Part shown: positions 1 to 8,873 of the stretch, one piece after another
Layout: each line of letters opens with the position of its first letter
Numbering within the stretch: position 1 is the stretch's first letter
DNA from: UMGS1889 sp900556055
GTDB lineage: Bacteria; Bacillota; Clostridia; Oscillospirales; Ruminococcaceae
Assembly (NCBI GenBank): GCA_902463265.1
Contig: CABQEV010000006.1
Coordinates: 1 to 64,000, forward strand
Length of the DNA: 64,000 nt
Direction of reading: 5' to 3'
Made by a program: the position numbers and the translations under genes
Notes under the pieces: model-generated
Told to the model about the DNA's origin: nothing
Databases searched by the model: none
What the model saw: only the letters and a program-made list of their open reading frames with translations

Positions 1-62
1 GGGCTCGAACCTATGACCCTCTGCTTGTAAGGCAGATGCTCTCCCAGCTGAGCTAAGCTTCC
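1..62 (-). tRNA. tRNA-Val (anticodon TAC), 3' end cut off
   Basis: On the minus strand an acceptor arm GGAAGCT is followed by TA, a D arm (GCTC..GAGC), an anticodon arm TCTGC-CTTACAA-GCAGA and the start of a T arm with TTCGAGC. The loop places TAC as anticodon, which reads valine GTA/GTN codons. The window edge removes the 3' acceptor strand. A consensus promoter lies 45 bases upstream. Confidence 0.93.
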
Positions 63-106
63 GTACCGTTCGCTTTAAGTTTTCGTATCTCTCAGCGACG
101 ATATTT

Positions 107-135
107 ATTATAGCACATGTCTTCCGATTTGTCAA
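107..135 (-). promoter_or_regulatory. SigA-type promoter of the tRNA-Val transcript
   Basis: Minus strand reads TTGACA, a 17-base spacer, then TATAAT: both hexamers match consensus. It sits between the end of hslO and the tRNA and points at the tRNA, so it probably drives a stable-RNA transcript that continues out of the window. Confidence 0.88.
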
Positions 136-159
136 GGGTTTTTTCAAAATTTTTTTGAA

Positions 160-1035
160 TTATTTTTCAGAAGCCAGTTCAAGCAGCTCAGACCGCGTAA
201 AATAGTACTTTTTATCGCAGAAGTGACAGCAAATTTCTGTTGTTTCCTGCTCCTCTGCCAGACTTTTCAGTTCATCTCTGCCCATACTGATAAGTGCTCT
301 CGCAACACGTTCACGGCTGCAGTCGCATTTATATGAAACAGAAATATCATCAAGAATATTCGGCTCCAGTCCTTCGAGAACTTTAAGTGCAATATCACTG
401 CCTGTCATGCCTGATGTGAGCATCTGAGTAACAGAAGGCAGACTGTTTACATTCTTTTCGAGAATATCAATGCATGATTCGTCAGCAAAAGGCAGAAGCT
501 GTATTATAAAGCCGCCTGCCGCCTTTACGGAAAGATCAGGATTAACAAGCACACCAAGTCCGCATACGGTAGGAATCTGTTCGCTGACAGCAAAATAATT
601 TGCAATATCCTCAGCGATCTCGCCCGAAATAATAGGCACCTGTCCCGAATACGGTTCCTTCATGCCAAGATCCTTTATGACAGAAAGCGTTCCGTCCCTG
701 CCGACAGCGCCTGCAACATCAAGCTTGCCGTACTGATTGAGCGGTATTTCAACAACAGGATTTGCAACGTAGGATTTTACATTTCCCCTGCTGTCCGCAA
801 CAGCGATCAGCGATCCGCACGGACCGCCGCCGTTCATTCTGAGAGTTACGGAATCATCATCGCCCTTCAGCCCGTTTCCGATAAGTGATGCAGCTATGGA
901 CAGACGTCCGAGAGCCGCAGTTACAACAGCACTAGGCTTGTGTATTCTTTCTATCTCCGCAACGATATCAGTCGCATCTATTGCGGAAGCGACCACAGAA
1001 GCGTCCTTTGAAATTGAACGATAAATAATGCTCAT
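160..1035 (-). CDS. hslO: Hsp33 family redox-regulated chaperone
   Basis: Cytosolic holdase chaperone switched on by oxidation. The 291-residue length is normal for the family. The C-terminal redox switch is visible: C237-x-C239 and C270-xx-C273, the zinc-binding CxC and CxxC pairs that form disulfides under oxidative stress. The N-terminal domain carries the family's GGGPCGSL-type segment. The ATG follows an AAAGGA site nine bases upstream. It is the last gene of a run yerC - methyltransferase - hslO, 14 bases after the methyltransferase, so cotranscription is likely. Confidence 0.95.
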   Translation of the reverse strand: MSIIYRSISKDASVVASAIDATDIVAEIERIHKPSAVVTAALGRLSIAASLIGNGLKGDDDSVTLRMNGGGPCGSLIAVADSRGNVKSYVANPVVEIPLNQYGKLDVAGAVGRDGTLSVIKDLGMKEPYSGQVPIISGEIAEDIANYFAVSEQIPTVCGLGVLVNPDLSVKAAGGFIIQLLPFADESCIDILEKNVNSLPSVTQMLTSGMTGSDIALKVLEGLEPNILDDISVSYKCDCSRERVARALISMGRDELKSLAEEQETTEICCHFCDKKYYFTRSELLELASEK

Positions 1036-1049
1036 AGTTCTCAGTCCTT

Positions 1050-1802
1050 TTATTTAATCTTTTTTGCAACAAAAACAAGCTTTTCACTTGTTTCCGACGG
1101 CTGATCTTCCGTATCATAGTTATAGCAAGCAACAGCTTCCATTCCATGATCCGAAAGCATTTTTTCTATTGTTTCACGGCTCAGGGCTATCTCGGCAAAT
1201 TCCTCGCCGTACCTCTGATATGAGCCATCCTGATTCTCAAAAAAATCAAGCGTGATCTCAACTTTGTTATCCGAACCGCCAAGGAAACTGTTCTGCCATA
1301 CGCAGTATACCTCATCAACATCGTAAACAAAGGTATTGTTTCCAAGTACATGCTCATGCTTATAAGGTGTATTGACATCGAAAATAAACAGTCCGCCGAT
1401 CTCTGTAAAAAGCGAAACCGATGCTATTGCTTTTTCAATATCCTCCGCCGTACTGAGATGATTAAGGCTGTCAAGTGCACATACGGTCACATCAACATTT
1501 CCGTAAAGATCAAGCTCTGTCATATCCTGACATATATACCGGATATCCAGCCCGCTTTCGATCTTTTTGTTCATCGCCTCAGACAGCATATCCACAGATC
1601 CGTCAACGCCGATGACATCGTATCCAAGTCTGCTCATTTCTTCGGAAAGCGAGCCTGTTCCGCACGCCAGATCAAGCAGAACTCCCTTTTGTCCGCCGTG
1701 CTTTTTAATCAGTCTGTCAAAATAATCCGCCCGTTCCTTATAAGAAATATTTCCAGTCAATGCATCATAAAAATATGCAAATGCAGAATATCCCCCGCTC
1801 AT
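1050..1802 (-). CDS. Class I SAM-dependent methyltransferase, substrate unknown
   Basis: A 250-residue Rossmann-fold methyltransferase. Motif I is LLDLACGTGS near residue 42, followed by an acidic motif II (VIGVDGS) and a VTVCALDSLNHL post-motif segment, as in small-molecule methyltransferases of the UbiE/YjiC-like group. The start codon overlaps the yerC stop (ATGA), so the two are translationally coupled. The substrate cannot be read from the sequence. Neighbours (a TrpR-like regulator and Hsp33) do not suggest a pathway. Confidence 0.85.
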   Translation of the reverse strand: MSGGYSAFAYFYDALTGNISYKERADYFDRLIKKHGGQKGVLLDLACGTGSLSEEMSRLGYDVIGVDGSVDMLSEAMNKKIESGLDIRYICQDMTELDLYGNVDVTVCALDSLNHLSTAEDIEKAIASVSLFTEIGGLFIFDVNTPYKHEHVLGNNTFVYDVDEVYCVWQNSFLGGSDNKVEITLDFFENQDGSYQRYGEEFAEIALSRETIEKMLSDHGMEAVACYNYDTEDQPSETSEKLVFVAKKIK

Positions 1803-2101
1803 TGCTTTTCTTTTTCCTTCATTCTGTCAAATACAAGTGCATAACCGTCGCAGCCGTAATTTATAGTGCGGTTTACACGGCTGATAGTTGCCGTGCTTGC
1901 TCCTGTTTCTGCAACTATATCACTGTATACATGCTTTTCGGTCAGCATTTTTGCTACCTGAAGGCGCTGAGAAAGAGCCTTCAGCTCCAGCACGGTACAA
2001 AGATCCTCAAAAAAGTCATAGCATTCATCGACCGTTTCAAGGCAAAGAATCGCTTTATACAGATCATTCAGGTTTTTATCATCTCTAAGCTTGCTGTTCA
2101 T
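1799..2101 (-). CDS. YerC/YecD family TrpR-related DNA-binding protein
   Basis: About 100 residues, almost entirely a TrpR-like helix-turn-helix: the stretch LKALSQRLQVAKML followed by SDIVAETGASTATISRVNR is the family hallmark. Family members are presumed small transcription regulators of uncharacterised regulon. Two ATGs are possible; the second (at 2101) is chosen because it lies seven bases from AGGAGG, while the first sits almost on top of it. It heads the run with the methyltransferase and hslO. Confidence 0.88.
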   Translation of the reverse strand: MNSKLRDDKNLNDLYKAILCLETVDECYDFFEDLCTVLELKALSQRLQVAKMLTEKHVYSDIVAETGASTATISRVNRTINYGCDGYALVFDRMKEKEKQ

Positions 2102-2133
2102 AAACATTCCTCCTGCACATGATGCTTTATAAG

Positions 2134-2162
2134 AGGTGCTGCCGCACAGCAGGACAGCACCT
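2134..2162 (-). terminator. Hairpin after lysA, weak terminator or attenuator
   Basis: AGGTGCTG and CAGCACCT form an eight-base stem between the lysA stop and yerC. On the minus strand it is followed by TCTTATAAAG, a poor T-run, so it may only partly stop transcription coming from lysA. Confidence 0.5.
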
Positions 2163-2201
2163 TATTCTTATTTTAACACATTAAAATACAAAAGTAAAGA
2201 C

Positions 2202-3500
2202 TTAAAGATCATTTCTTATAAGATCATCCATAGATTCTCTTTTTATAACGACCTTATGCTTGCCGTGATGCACCATAACAACAGCAGGTCTGGGGATCCT
2301 GTTGTAATTTGATGCCATCGAATAGTTATATGCACCTGTTGCAAGAACAGCAAGCGTATCGCCCACTTCAAGGTGCTGTACTGGCATTTCCTCACCGATA
2401 AGATCACCGCTCTCGCAGCACTTGCCCGCAACGGTAACAACGTCAGTCTTAGGCTCTCCTGCCTTGTTTGCACACTCAATATCATACTTGGACTTATAAA
2501 GCGCATACCTTGGATTATCGCCCATACCGCCGTCAATTGATACATATGTGCGGATATTGGGTATCTTCTTGATCCCGCCAACGGTGTAAAGTGTGATTCC
2601 GGCAGGGGCAGCGATGGAACGTCCGGGTTCAATAAGTATAAACGGCAGCTCGATGTCATTTTCCCTGCACTTTGCCTTTACAGCCTCGGAAACCTTCTCC
2701 ATATACTTGTCATAAGGCACAGGTGTATCGGAATCTGTGTACTTTATTCCGAAACCGCCGCCGAGGTTCAGTTCCTTGATAACATAGCCAAGCTCATTCT
2801 TGATCTTTGTGATAAAATCAAGCATTACTTCCGCTGCAAGAACAAAAGGATCAATATCGAAGATCTGGCTTCCGATATGGCAGTGAAGTCCTACGAGATT
2901 AACATTTTCAAGAGCAACAGCTTCCTTGACAGCCTCCATAGCCTCACCTGTTTCAAGTGCAAAGCCAAACTTGCTGTCGATCTGACCTGTTTTTACGAAA
3001 TCATGGGTATGAGCGTCGATTCCGGGCTTGATCCTGAACATGATATTTGGCTTTTTATGCAGCTTCTGAGCAAGCTCATCAAGTCTGTTCAGCTCATAGA
3101 TATTGTCAACGATTATTCTGCCGACGCCATGGGAAATAGCGAGTGTAAGCTCATCGTCAGTCTTGTTATTTCCGTGGAAGCATATCTTTGCTGTCGGGAA
3201 ACCCGAGCTGATAGCAGTATAAAGCTCGCCCTGCGAAACAACGTCAAGACCCATGCCCTCTTCGTTCATGATCCTGCACATATGCTTGCAGCAGAATGCC
3301 TTGCTTGCATAGCAGACAAGTCCGTTTCCGCCGTAATACTTATCCATAGACTGCTTGAAACTGCGGCAGTGTTCACGGATAAGTCCCTCATCCATAACAT
3401 AAAGAGGGGTCTTATAATTTTTTGCAAGTTCAATGGTATCTACTCCGCCGATAGTGAGATTTCCTTTTTCGTTTACTGCAAGATTTTCTGATACAAACAT
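2202..3500 (-). CDS. lysA: Diaminopimelate decarboxylase
   Basis: Last step of lysine synthesis: meso-diaminopimelate to L-lysine plus CO2, PLP-dependent. The 432 residues fit the family. The PLP lysine is in YASKAF (K67), the phosphate-binding GGGFG follows a LHCHIGSQ segment, and the C-terminal domain has GxCCESGD with the catalytic Cys, then a YNYS/NYNRIPRP ending typical of LysA. It is downstream of engB with a 45-base gap, and could be read through from lon-engB. I saw no lysine riboswitch or T-box in that gap. Confidence 0.96.
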   Translation of the reverse strand: MFVSENLAVNEKGNLTIGGVDTIELAKNYKTPLYVMDEGLIREHCRSFKQSMDKYYGGNGLVCYASKAFCCKHMCRIMNEEGMGLDVVSQGELYTAISSGFPTAKICFHGNNKTDDELTLAISHGVGRIIVDNIYELNRLDELAQKLHKKPNIMFRIKPGIDAHTHDFVKTGQIDSKFGFALETGEAMEAVKEAVALENVNLVGLHCHIGSQIFDIDPFVLAAEVMLDFITKIKNELGYVIKELNLGGGFGIKYTDSDTPVPYDKYMEKVSEAVKAKCRENDIELPFILIEPGRSIAAPAGITLYTVGGIKKIPNIRTYVSIDGGMGDNPRYALYKSKYDIECANKAGEPKTDVVTVAGKCCESGDLIGEEMPVQHLEVGDTLAVLATGAYNYSMASNYNRIPRPAVVMVHHGKHKVVIKRESMDDLIRNDL

Positions 3501-3545
3501 TTTAATAACTCCTTTGACTATTGAATTTGATACCCTTATAAACGC

Positions 3546-4145
3546 TTATACGTCCTCGCCGGCACCTTCTGCAAGCTCTGAGATTATGCTGCGTATCTCT
3601 TCTGTTCCTTCGCCTGTCACAGCCGAAAATACAACGGATGTTATATCGGAAAAGCACGGGATTTCCGTCTCAAAGCCCTTGAGACGCTCCTCACGCTCCT
3701 TTTTTGACAGCTTATCCGCCTTTGTGAATATCACCGCAAACGGACATTCCGTCTCTATAAGATAATTTATCATCATCACATCGTCCTTTGACGGAGGATG
3801 ACGCATATCTATCAGCTGGAAAACAAGCATCAGATTTCTGTCCGACCCGAGATATCCGCCGATAAGTCCCGACCAGCGATCCTTATCGGATTTTGCTATC
3901 TTTGCATATCCATAACCCGGAAGATCGACCATATAGCAGCCGTCAAGCTTGTAGAAGTTGATTGTTGCCGTCTTTCCGGGAACAGATGAGACCTTTGCAA
4001 GCGATTTTCGGTTGAATATCTTATTTATAAGCGAGGATTTTCCCACATTTGAACGTCCCGAAAAAGCAAATTCGGGAAGATCAGACGCAGGAAGCTGGGC
4101 AAACGTTCCGTACGCCTTATAAAAATCGGCTTTGTTAAAATTCAT
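3546..4145 (-). CDS. engB: Ribosome biogenesis GTPase, EngB/YsxC/YihA
   Basis: An essential small GTPase acting in 50S subunit assembly. At 199 residues it is typical size. G1 is GRSNVGKSS (30-38), the switch region PGKTATIN, G3 is DLPGYGYA and G4 is TKADK. It starts 18 bases after the end of lon, and the lon-engB (ysxC) adjacency is widely conserved in Firmicutes, so the pair is probably one transcript. Confidence 0.97.
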   Translation of the reverse strand: MNFNKADFYKAYGTFAQLPASDLPEFAFSGRSNVGKSSLINKIFNRKSLAKVSSVPGKTATINFYKLDGCYMVDLPGYGYAKIAKSDKDRWSGLIGGYLGSDRNLMLVFQLIDMRHPPSKDDVMMINYLIETECPFAVIFTKADKLSKKEREERLKGFETEIPCFSDITSVVFSAVTGEGTEEIRSIISELAEGAGEDV

Positions 4146-4163
4146 AGTCTACCCGCCCCTTAA

Positions 4164-6569
4164 TCAAATTCTTACTGCATTTACCGCACTTTCCGACAGT
4201 ATCTGATGTACCTTTCCGCCGGGCTTCTTGTCGATTTCAAGCGCATTGTTCAGCACATCTGTTATTTTTTCGGCAAAAATGAAGTTCAGGCTGTCCTTTA
4301 CAACATCTTCGACCTCTTCCATGTCAGGCTTATTGCCCGCAGGAACGATCACAGTTTTCAGTCCCGCCTTATATGCTGCCATTGTCTTTTCGCGAAGTCC
4401 GCCGATAGGAAGCACCTTTCCATGAAGAGTGATCTCGCCTGTCATAGCAACATCTCCCTTTACAGGGATTCCGGAAAGCGCCGAAACAAGTGCAGTCGTC
4501 ATTGTTACGCCGGCAGACGGACCGTCCTTCGGAGTTGCCCCCTCGGGTGCATGTATATGCAGATCCTTTTCCTTATAAAAATTCTTGTCAATGCCATACT
4601 TATCGGCTATTGAACGAACATAGCTTACCGCGATCTTTGCGCTCTCCTTCATAACATCTCCGAGAGAGCCTGTCGTTTCGATCGTACCCTTTCCGTCCAT
4701 AACAAGGACTTCAAGCGGCATAACAACACCGCCGACAGATGTCCACGCAAGTCCGTTCACAAGTCCGACTTCACTCTTTCCGGACACCTCATCGTCAATG
4801 AATTTGCGTGCGCCGAGGTACTTTTCGAGATTTGCCGCATTTACAGTTACCTTCTTCTTTGACTCCTCGACTATCTCCTTGGCAGCCTTACGGCATATTG
4901 ACGCAATTACACGTTCAAGGCTTCTTACACCCGCCTCTTTCGTGTAATTATCTATTATCACATAAAGCGCATCGTCGGTTATCTTCAGCATTGATGCTTT
5001 AAGACCGTTCTTTTTGAGCTGTTTTCCGATAAGATGTTCCTTTGCGATATGGAACTTTTCCTCACGGGTATAGCTTGTAAGCTCAATGACCTCCATACGG
5101 TCAAGCAGCGGTCCGTCTATCGTCTGAGTAGTATTTGCAGTCGTGACAAACAGGACATCGCTGAGGTCGTAAGGCACTTCAATGTAATGATCTCTGAACT
5201 CGGAATTCTGTTCGCTGTCAAGCACTTCAAGCATCGCCGATGACGGATCTCCCCTGAAGTCATTGGACATCTTGTCGATCTCATCAAGCAGTATAAGCGG
5301 ATTGGAAGAACCCGCATTCTTGATAGCAGTGATTATTCTTCCGGGCATTGAACCTATGTATGTCTTTCTGTGACCTCTTATATCGGATTCGTCCTTTATT
5401 CCGCCGAGAGAAACTCTTGCATATTTTCTGCCAAGTGCCTTGGCAATGGATTTTCCGATAGATGTCTTTCCGACTCCCGGAGGGCCGACAAGGCAAATGA
5501 TCTGCCCCTTTACTTCGGGAGATAATGCCCTGACAGCTATAAGCTCAAGTATACGCTCCTTGACCTTTTTCAGACCATAATGATCCTTGTCAAGCACAGC
5601 TCTCGCCTTGGCAATATCGGTCTTGTCCTTAGTGAACTTGTTCCACGGAAGTTCAAGACACGTATCAAGATAATTTCTTATAACAAATGCTTCCTGAGAT
5701 GAGCCCGGAACCTTCATCAGCCTTTCTGCCTCACGGTTAAGATGCTCAGCAGTTTTCTCGGGAAGATGAAGTGCTTCTATCGCATCAAGATAGTCATAAG
5801 CTTCATCCTGTGTGTTATCATCGGATTCACCCAACTGATCGGAGATCGCCTTCATCTGCTCTCTGAGATAATAATCACGCTGCCCCTTGTCGATCTGCGC
5901 CTTAACCTGTTCCTGGATATTCTTTTCTATATCAAGAACTTCAAGCTCACGCGTGATGAGCGAGGTCAGCATATTCAGTCTTTCCGAAATATCCGACGCT
6001 TCAAGCATCTCCTGCTTTTCATCGACAGTCATCGGGATATTGAATGCGATCGCATCAAAAATAACGGAAGGATCTGTTTCATCCTTCACGACCTTCAGCA
6101 GATCATCAGGCATTTTTGGCATATAAGCGCAGTACTGGCTGAAGCAATCCTTCAGTGAACGCACAAGTGCGGTTATCTCAGCATCATCATGGACCTTGCG
6201 GTTTCTTCCCGCAAACTTTCTGACTTCGGCAATATAATACGGTTCTGTCTGAACAAAATTGAGTATCTTTCCCCTGTAAAGACCGCTCACAAGAACTCTT
6301 GCCGTATTTTCGGGAAGGCGCAGTACCTGACGTATCTCGGCAACAACACCGACCTTATAAAGACTCTTTGTATCAGCAGAGTCTGCACCGTCCCTGACAG
6401 CCGTCAGAAAAATTCTTTTTTTATCCTCAAAAGCAGCATCGACCGCCTTGATAGATAATTCTTTAGATATATCAAAATGCAGAACGACATTGGGAAACAG
6501 AACAAGTCCGTTCATAGGAAGAACAGGCATGACAGTTCCTTTTGTTTTTGCAGTTATATTCTCACTCAC
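4164..6569 (-). CDS. lon: ATP-dependent protease La (Lon)
   Basis: Cytosolic AAA+ serine protease that degrades misfolded and regulatory proteins. The 801-residue protein has an N-terminal substrate-recognition domain, a Walker A GPPGVGKTS (362-370), a Walker B with LLDEIDK, and a C-terminal protease domain with the Ser/Lys dyad at S685 (PKDGPSAG) and K728 (LREKTM). It begins with GTG; an AAAGGG site lies about ten bases upstream. It has its own promoter and a hairpin in the leader, and is separated from clpX by a terminator. Confidence 0.97.
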   Translation of the reverse strand: MSENITAKTKGTVMPVLPMNGLVLFPNVVLHFDISKELSIKAVDAAFEDKKRIFLTAVRDGADSADTKSLYKVGVVAEIRQVLRLPENTARVLVSGLYRGKILNFVQTEPYYIAEVRKFAGRNRKVHDDAEITALVRSLKDCFSQYCAYMPKMPDDLLKVVKDETDPSVIFDAIAFNIPMTVDEKQEMLEASDISERLNMLTSLITRELEVLDIEKNIQEQVKAQIDKGQRDYYLREQMKAISDQLGESDDNTQDEAYDYLDAIEALHLPEKTAEHLNREAERLMKVPGSSQEAFVIRNYLDTCLELPWNKFTKDKTDIAKARAVLDKDHYGLKKVKERILELIAVRALSPEVKGQIICLVGPPGVGKTSIGKSIAKALGRKYARVSLGGIKDESDIRGHRKTYIGSMPGRIITAIKNAGSSNPLILLDEIDKMSNDFRGDPSSAMLEVLDSEQNSEFRDHYIEVPYDLSDVLFVTTANTTQTIDGPLLDRMEVIELTSYTREEKFHIAKEHLIGKQLKKNGLKASMLKITDDALYVIIDNYTKEAGVRSLERVIASICRKAAKEIVEESKKKVTVNAANLEKYLGARKFIDDEVSGKSEVGLVNGLAWTSVGGVVMPLEVLVMDGKGTIETTGSLGDVMKESAKIAVSYVRSIADKYGIDKNFYKEKDLHIHAPEGATPKDGPSAGVTMTTALVSALSGIPVKGDVAMTGEITLHGKVLPIGGLREKTMAAYKAGLKTVIVPAGNKPDMEEVEDVVKDSLNFIFAEKITDVLNNALEIDKKPGGKVHQILSESAVNAVRI

Positions 6570-6616
6570 AATATTTCACCCTTTCCGTCCGAACCGTTTC
6601 ATGGACGATACAACGC

Positions 6617-6635
6617 ATACAGCCGTCAGCTGTAT
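6617..6635 (-). promoter_or_regulatory. Inverted repeat in the lon leader
   Basis: ATACAGC-CGTCA-GCTGTAT (plus strand) is a perfect seven-base inverted repeat just downstream of the -10 of the lon promoter. It could be an operator or an RNA hairpin. It does not match CIRCE (HrcA) or the CtsR heptad repeat. Confidence 0.5.
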
Positions 6636-6650
6636 CGATCATACAAGTAT

Positions 6651-6679
6651 ATTATAAGATAAAACATAGGATTTTGCAA
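6651..6679 (-). promoter_or_regulatory. SigA-type promoter of lon
   Basis: Minus strand TTGCAA, 17-base spacer, TATAAT. It lies about 80 bases upstream of the GTG start of lon. Confidence 0.8.
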
Positions 6680-6749
6680 GCAGTAATTTTTTAATATTCA
6701 AATTTCCTTATAGAGATAAAATATTCACCGCTATTTTTCAAGTAAAAAA

Positions 6750-6798
6750 GCGTACCCGAAAGGATTTCAGCACAAAAGCCATCTGCTTTCGGATACGC
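6750..6798 (-). terminator. Rho-independent terminator of clpP-clpX
   Basis: On the minus strand GCGTATCCGAAAG pairs with CTTTCGGGTACGC (one mismatch) around a 23-base loop, followed by TTTTTT. It is about 30 bases past the clpX stop. Confidence 0.85.
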
Positions 6799-6826
6799 TC
6801 ATGTTTTATTATGCCGAAAAACGGCT

Positions 6827-8092
6827 TTATCTTTTCTTGTTGTAAACAACAACGGGCTTTGCGTCATTCAGAACGCAGTCAGCATTGACTATTACCTGCT
6901 TAACGCCCTTTTCGGAAGGAACATTAAACATTGTGTCCATGAGTATCTTTTCAACGATAGAACGAAGACCTCTTGCACCGGTTTTCTGTGCAATAGCTTT
7001 CTTAGCGATCTCAAGCTTTGCATCTTCTTCAACGACAAGCTCAATGCCATCCATAGCAAACAGCTTTGAATACTGCTTGATAAGCGCATTCTTAGGCTCG
7101 GAAAGTATCCTTACGAGTGCCTTTTCATCAAGTGACTGAAGAGCTGTTATAACAGGCAGTCGTCCGACAAGCTCAGGCACAAGACCGAATTTAACAAGAT
7201 CATCAGGTTCAACTTCCTTGAAAATATCAATTCCGTCATCCTTTTTGTTCTTGATAGATGCCTCAAATCCGAGAGCGGAGGATTCGGTTCTTCTCTTGAT
7301 GACCTTTTCAAGACCGTCAAAAGCACCGCCGCAAATAAAGAGGATATTTTTTGTGTCAATGTGGATAAATTCCTGGTTAGGATGCTTTCTTCCGCCGTTC
7401 GGTGGAACATTTGAAACAGTTCCTTCGATGATCTTCAGCAGTGCCTGCTGAACGCCCTCACCGCTTACATCTCTTGTGATCGACGTATTTTCAGACTTTC
7501 TGCCGATCTTGTCAATCTCATCAATGTAAATGATTCCCTTTTCAGCTGCCTCAACATCAAAGTTTGCAGCCTGGAGAAGACGTGTAAGCACATTTTCAAC
7601 ATCGTCGCCGACATAGCCTGCTTCTGTAAGTGTAGTTGCATCAGCGATAGCGAAAGGAACATCAAGTATCCTTGCAAGAGTCTGAGCGAGCAGAGTCTTT
7701 CCGACACCGGTAGGTCCGAGAAGAAGAACGTTGCTCTTCTGTATCTCGACATCGTTATCATCAGACTTCTGAGTCATTATTCTCTTATAATGGTTATACA
7801 CCGAAACGCAGAGTGAGATCTTTGCCTCGTCCTGTCCGATAATATAATCATCAAGGACTTTCTTGATATCACTGGGTTTAAGCAGCTTTACAGGCTTTTC
7901 GCTGTTCTTTCTTATGTCGCTTACAGTGTGCGGGATATAGCCGAGAGCATCATTTGTCATAAGCATCTCATAGCAGCTGACAACGCACTCATCGCAAATG
8001 CAGACACTTCCCGCAGAAAACATATTCTGCACCTTGCTTTCAGGCTGACCGCAGAAGCTGCATTTTCTTATTGTTCTTTCATTTCCTGCCAT
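6827..8092 (-). CDS. clpX: ATP-dependent Clp protease ATP-binding subunit ClpX
   Basis: AAA+ unfoldase that feeds substrates to ClpP. The 421 residues begin with the zinc-binding domain (C11, C14, C33, C36), then Walker A GPTGVGKT (124-131), Walker B IIYIDEIDKI, and the sensor/arginine region near TGARGLRSI. The FGLVPELVGRLP segment is characteristic; the family IGF loop is not obvious in its textbook form here. It starts 12 bases after clpP, so clpP-clpX is an operon. Confidence 0.97.
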   Translation of the reverse strand: MAGNERTIRKCSFCGQPESKVQNMFSAGSVCICDECVVSCYEMLMTNDALGYIPHTVSDIRKNSEKPVKLLKPSDIKKVLDDYIIGQDEAKISLCVSVYNHYKRIMTQKSDDNDVEIQKSNVLLLGPTGVGKTLLAQTLARILDVPFAIADATTLTEAGYVGDDVENVLTRLLQAANFDVEAAEKGIIYIDEIDKIGRKSENTSITRDVSGEGVQQALLKIIEGTVSNVPPNGGRKHPNQEFIHIDTKNILFICGGAFDGLEKVIKRRTESSALGFEASIKNKKDDGIDIFKEVEPDDLVKFGLVPELVGRLPVITALQSLDEKALVRILSEPKNALIKQYSKLFAMDGIELVVEEDAKLEIAKKAIAQKTGARGLRSIVEKILMDTMFNVPSEKGVKQVIVNADCVLNDAKPVVVYNKKR

Positions 8093-8104
8093 AGCACATT
8101 TCCT

Positions 8105-8695
8105 TTATCTTTTATAGATAACCTTGTCGATAAGGCCGTATTCCTTGGCTTCTTCAGCTGTCATGTAATTATCTCTTTCCGTATCGCGTTCGATCACTTC
8201 AAGAGGCTTGCCTGTATTTTCGGAAAGAATCTGATTCATCTTTGCACGTGTTGCGACCATGTGATCGGAATGGATCTTTATATCCGTGCACTGTCCTGAA
8301 ATTCCGCCTCCAGAAATAAGAGGCTGATGAATGAGTATCTCGGAATTAGGGAGAGCAAGACGCTTGCCCTTTGTTCCTGCTGCAAGGAGAAATGCGCCCA
8401 TAGAAGCAGCCATGCCCATGCAGATAGTAGAAACATCGCACTTTATATACTGGATAGTATCGTAAATAGCCATGCCCGCAGTAATAACACCGCCGGGGCT
8501 GTTGATATAAAGGCTGATATCCTTTTCCGAGTCCTGTCCCTCGAGGTAAAGCAGCTGTGCAACAACAAGGCTGGCAGTTGTGTTGTTAACTTCCTCGGAA
8601 AGCATAATGATTCTGTCATTCAGCAGTCTTGAAAAAATATCATAGGAACGCTCGCCCCTGCTGGTCTGTTCAACAACATAAGGTACTAAACTCAT
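8105..8695 (-). CDS. clpP: ATP-dependent Clp protease proteolytic subunit
   Basis: Barrel-forming serine peptidase, partner of ClpX. With the start at 8695 the product is 196 residues, the usual size, and the triad falls at S98 (MAASMGA), H123 (LIHQPL) and D171 (ERDTERD), exactly as in other ClpPs. An AGAAAGAGG site lies upstream of this ATG. A longer reading frame adds 35 basic residues with no family support, so the internal ATG is preferred. Confidence 0.97.
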   Translation of the reverse strand: MSLVPYVVEQTSRGERSYDIFSRLLNDRIIMLSEEVNNTTASLVVAQLLYLEGQDSEKDISLYINSPGGVITAGMAIYDTIQYIKCDVSTICMGMAASMGAFLLAAGTKGKRLALPNSEILIHQPLISGGGISGQCTDIKIHSDHMVATRAKMNQILSENTGKPLEVIERDTERDNYMTAEEAKEYGLIDKVIYKR

Positions 8696-8802
8696 CTGAA
8701 ACCTCTTTCTCCGCAGAAAAGCTGTCCATCCGAAGCCGATTCTGCGGTTCGCACTTGCGGATAATGTAGATTTATGACGAAAGACTTTATTAAACCGCAA
8801 GA

Positions 8803-8822
8803 GGCTGAAATTGCTTTCAGCC
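8803..8822 (-). terminator. Hairpin between tig and clpP
   Basis: GGCTGAAA and TTTCAGCC form a perfect eight-base stem with a four-base loop. The minus-strand sequence after it (TCTTGCGGTTT) is a weak T-run. It may attenuate tig readthrough into clpP. Confidence 0.45.
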
Positions 8823-8873
8823 CCTTGTTTTATCAGCCAATACCTCCCTGCGGAGATATTTGAAAGCCTTTAT

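Noticed and set aside
3501..3545. Lysine riboswitch before lysA
   Set aside because: The gap to engB is only 45 bases, far too short.
6570..6700. CIRCE or CtsR operator upstream of lon
   Set aside because: The inverted repeat present does not match TTAGCACTC-N9-GAGTGCTAA or the CtsR direct repeat.
8696..8800. N-terminal extension of ClpP
   Set aside because: Extra 35 residues are basic and unlike ClpP propeptides; catalytic residue numbering and the ribosome binding site favour the ATG at 8695.
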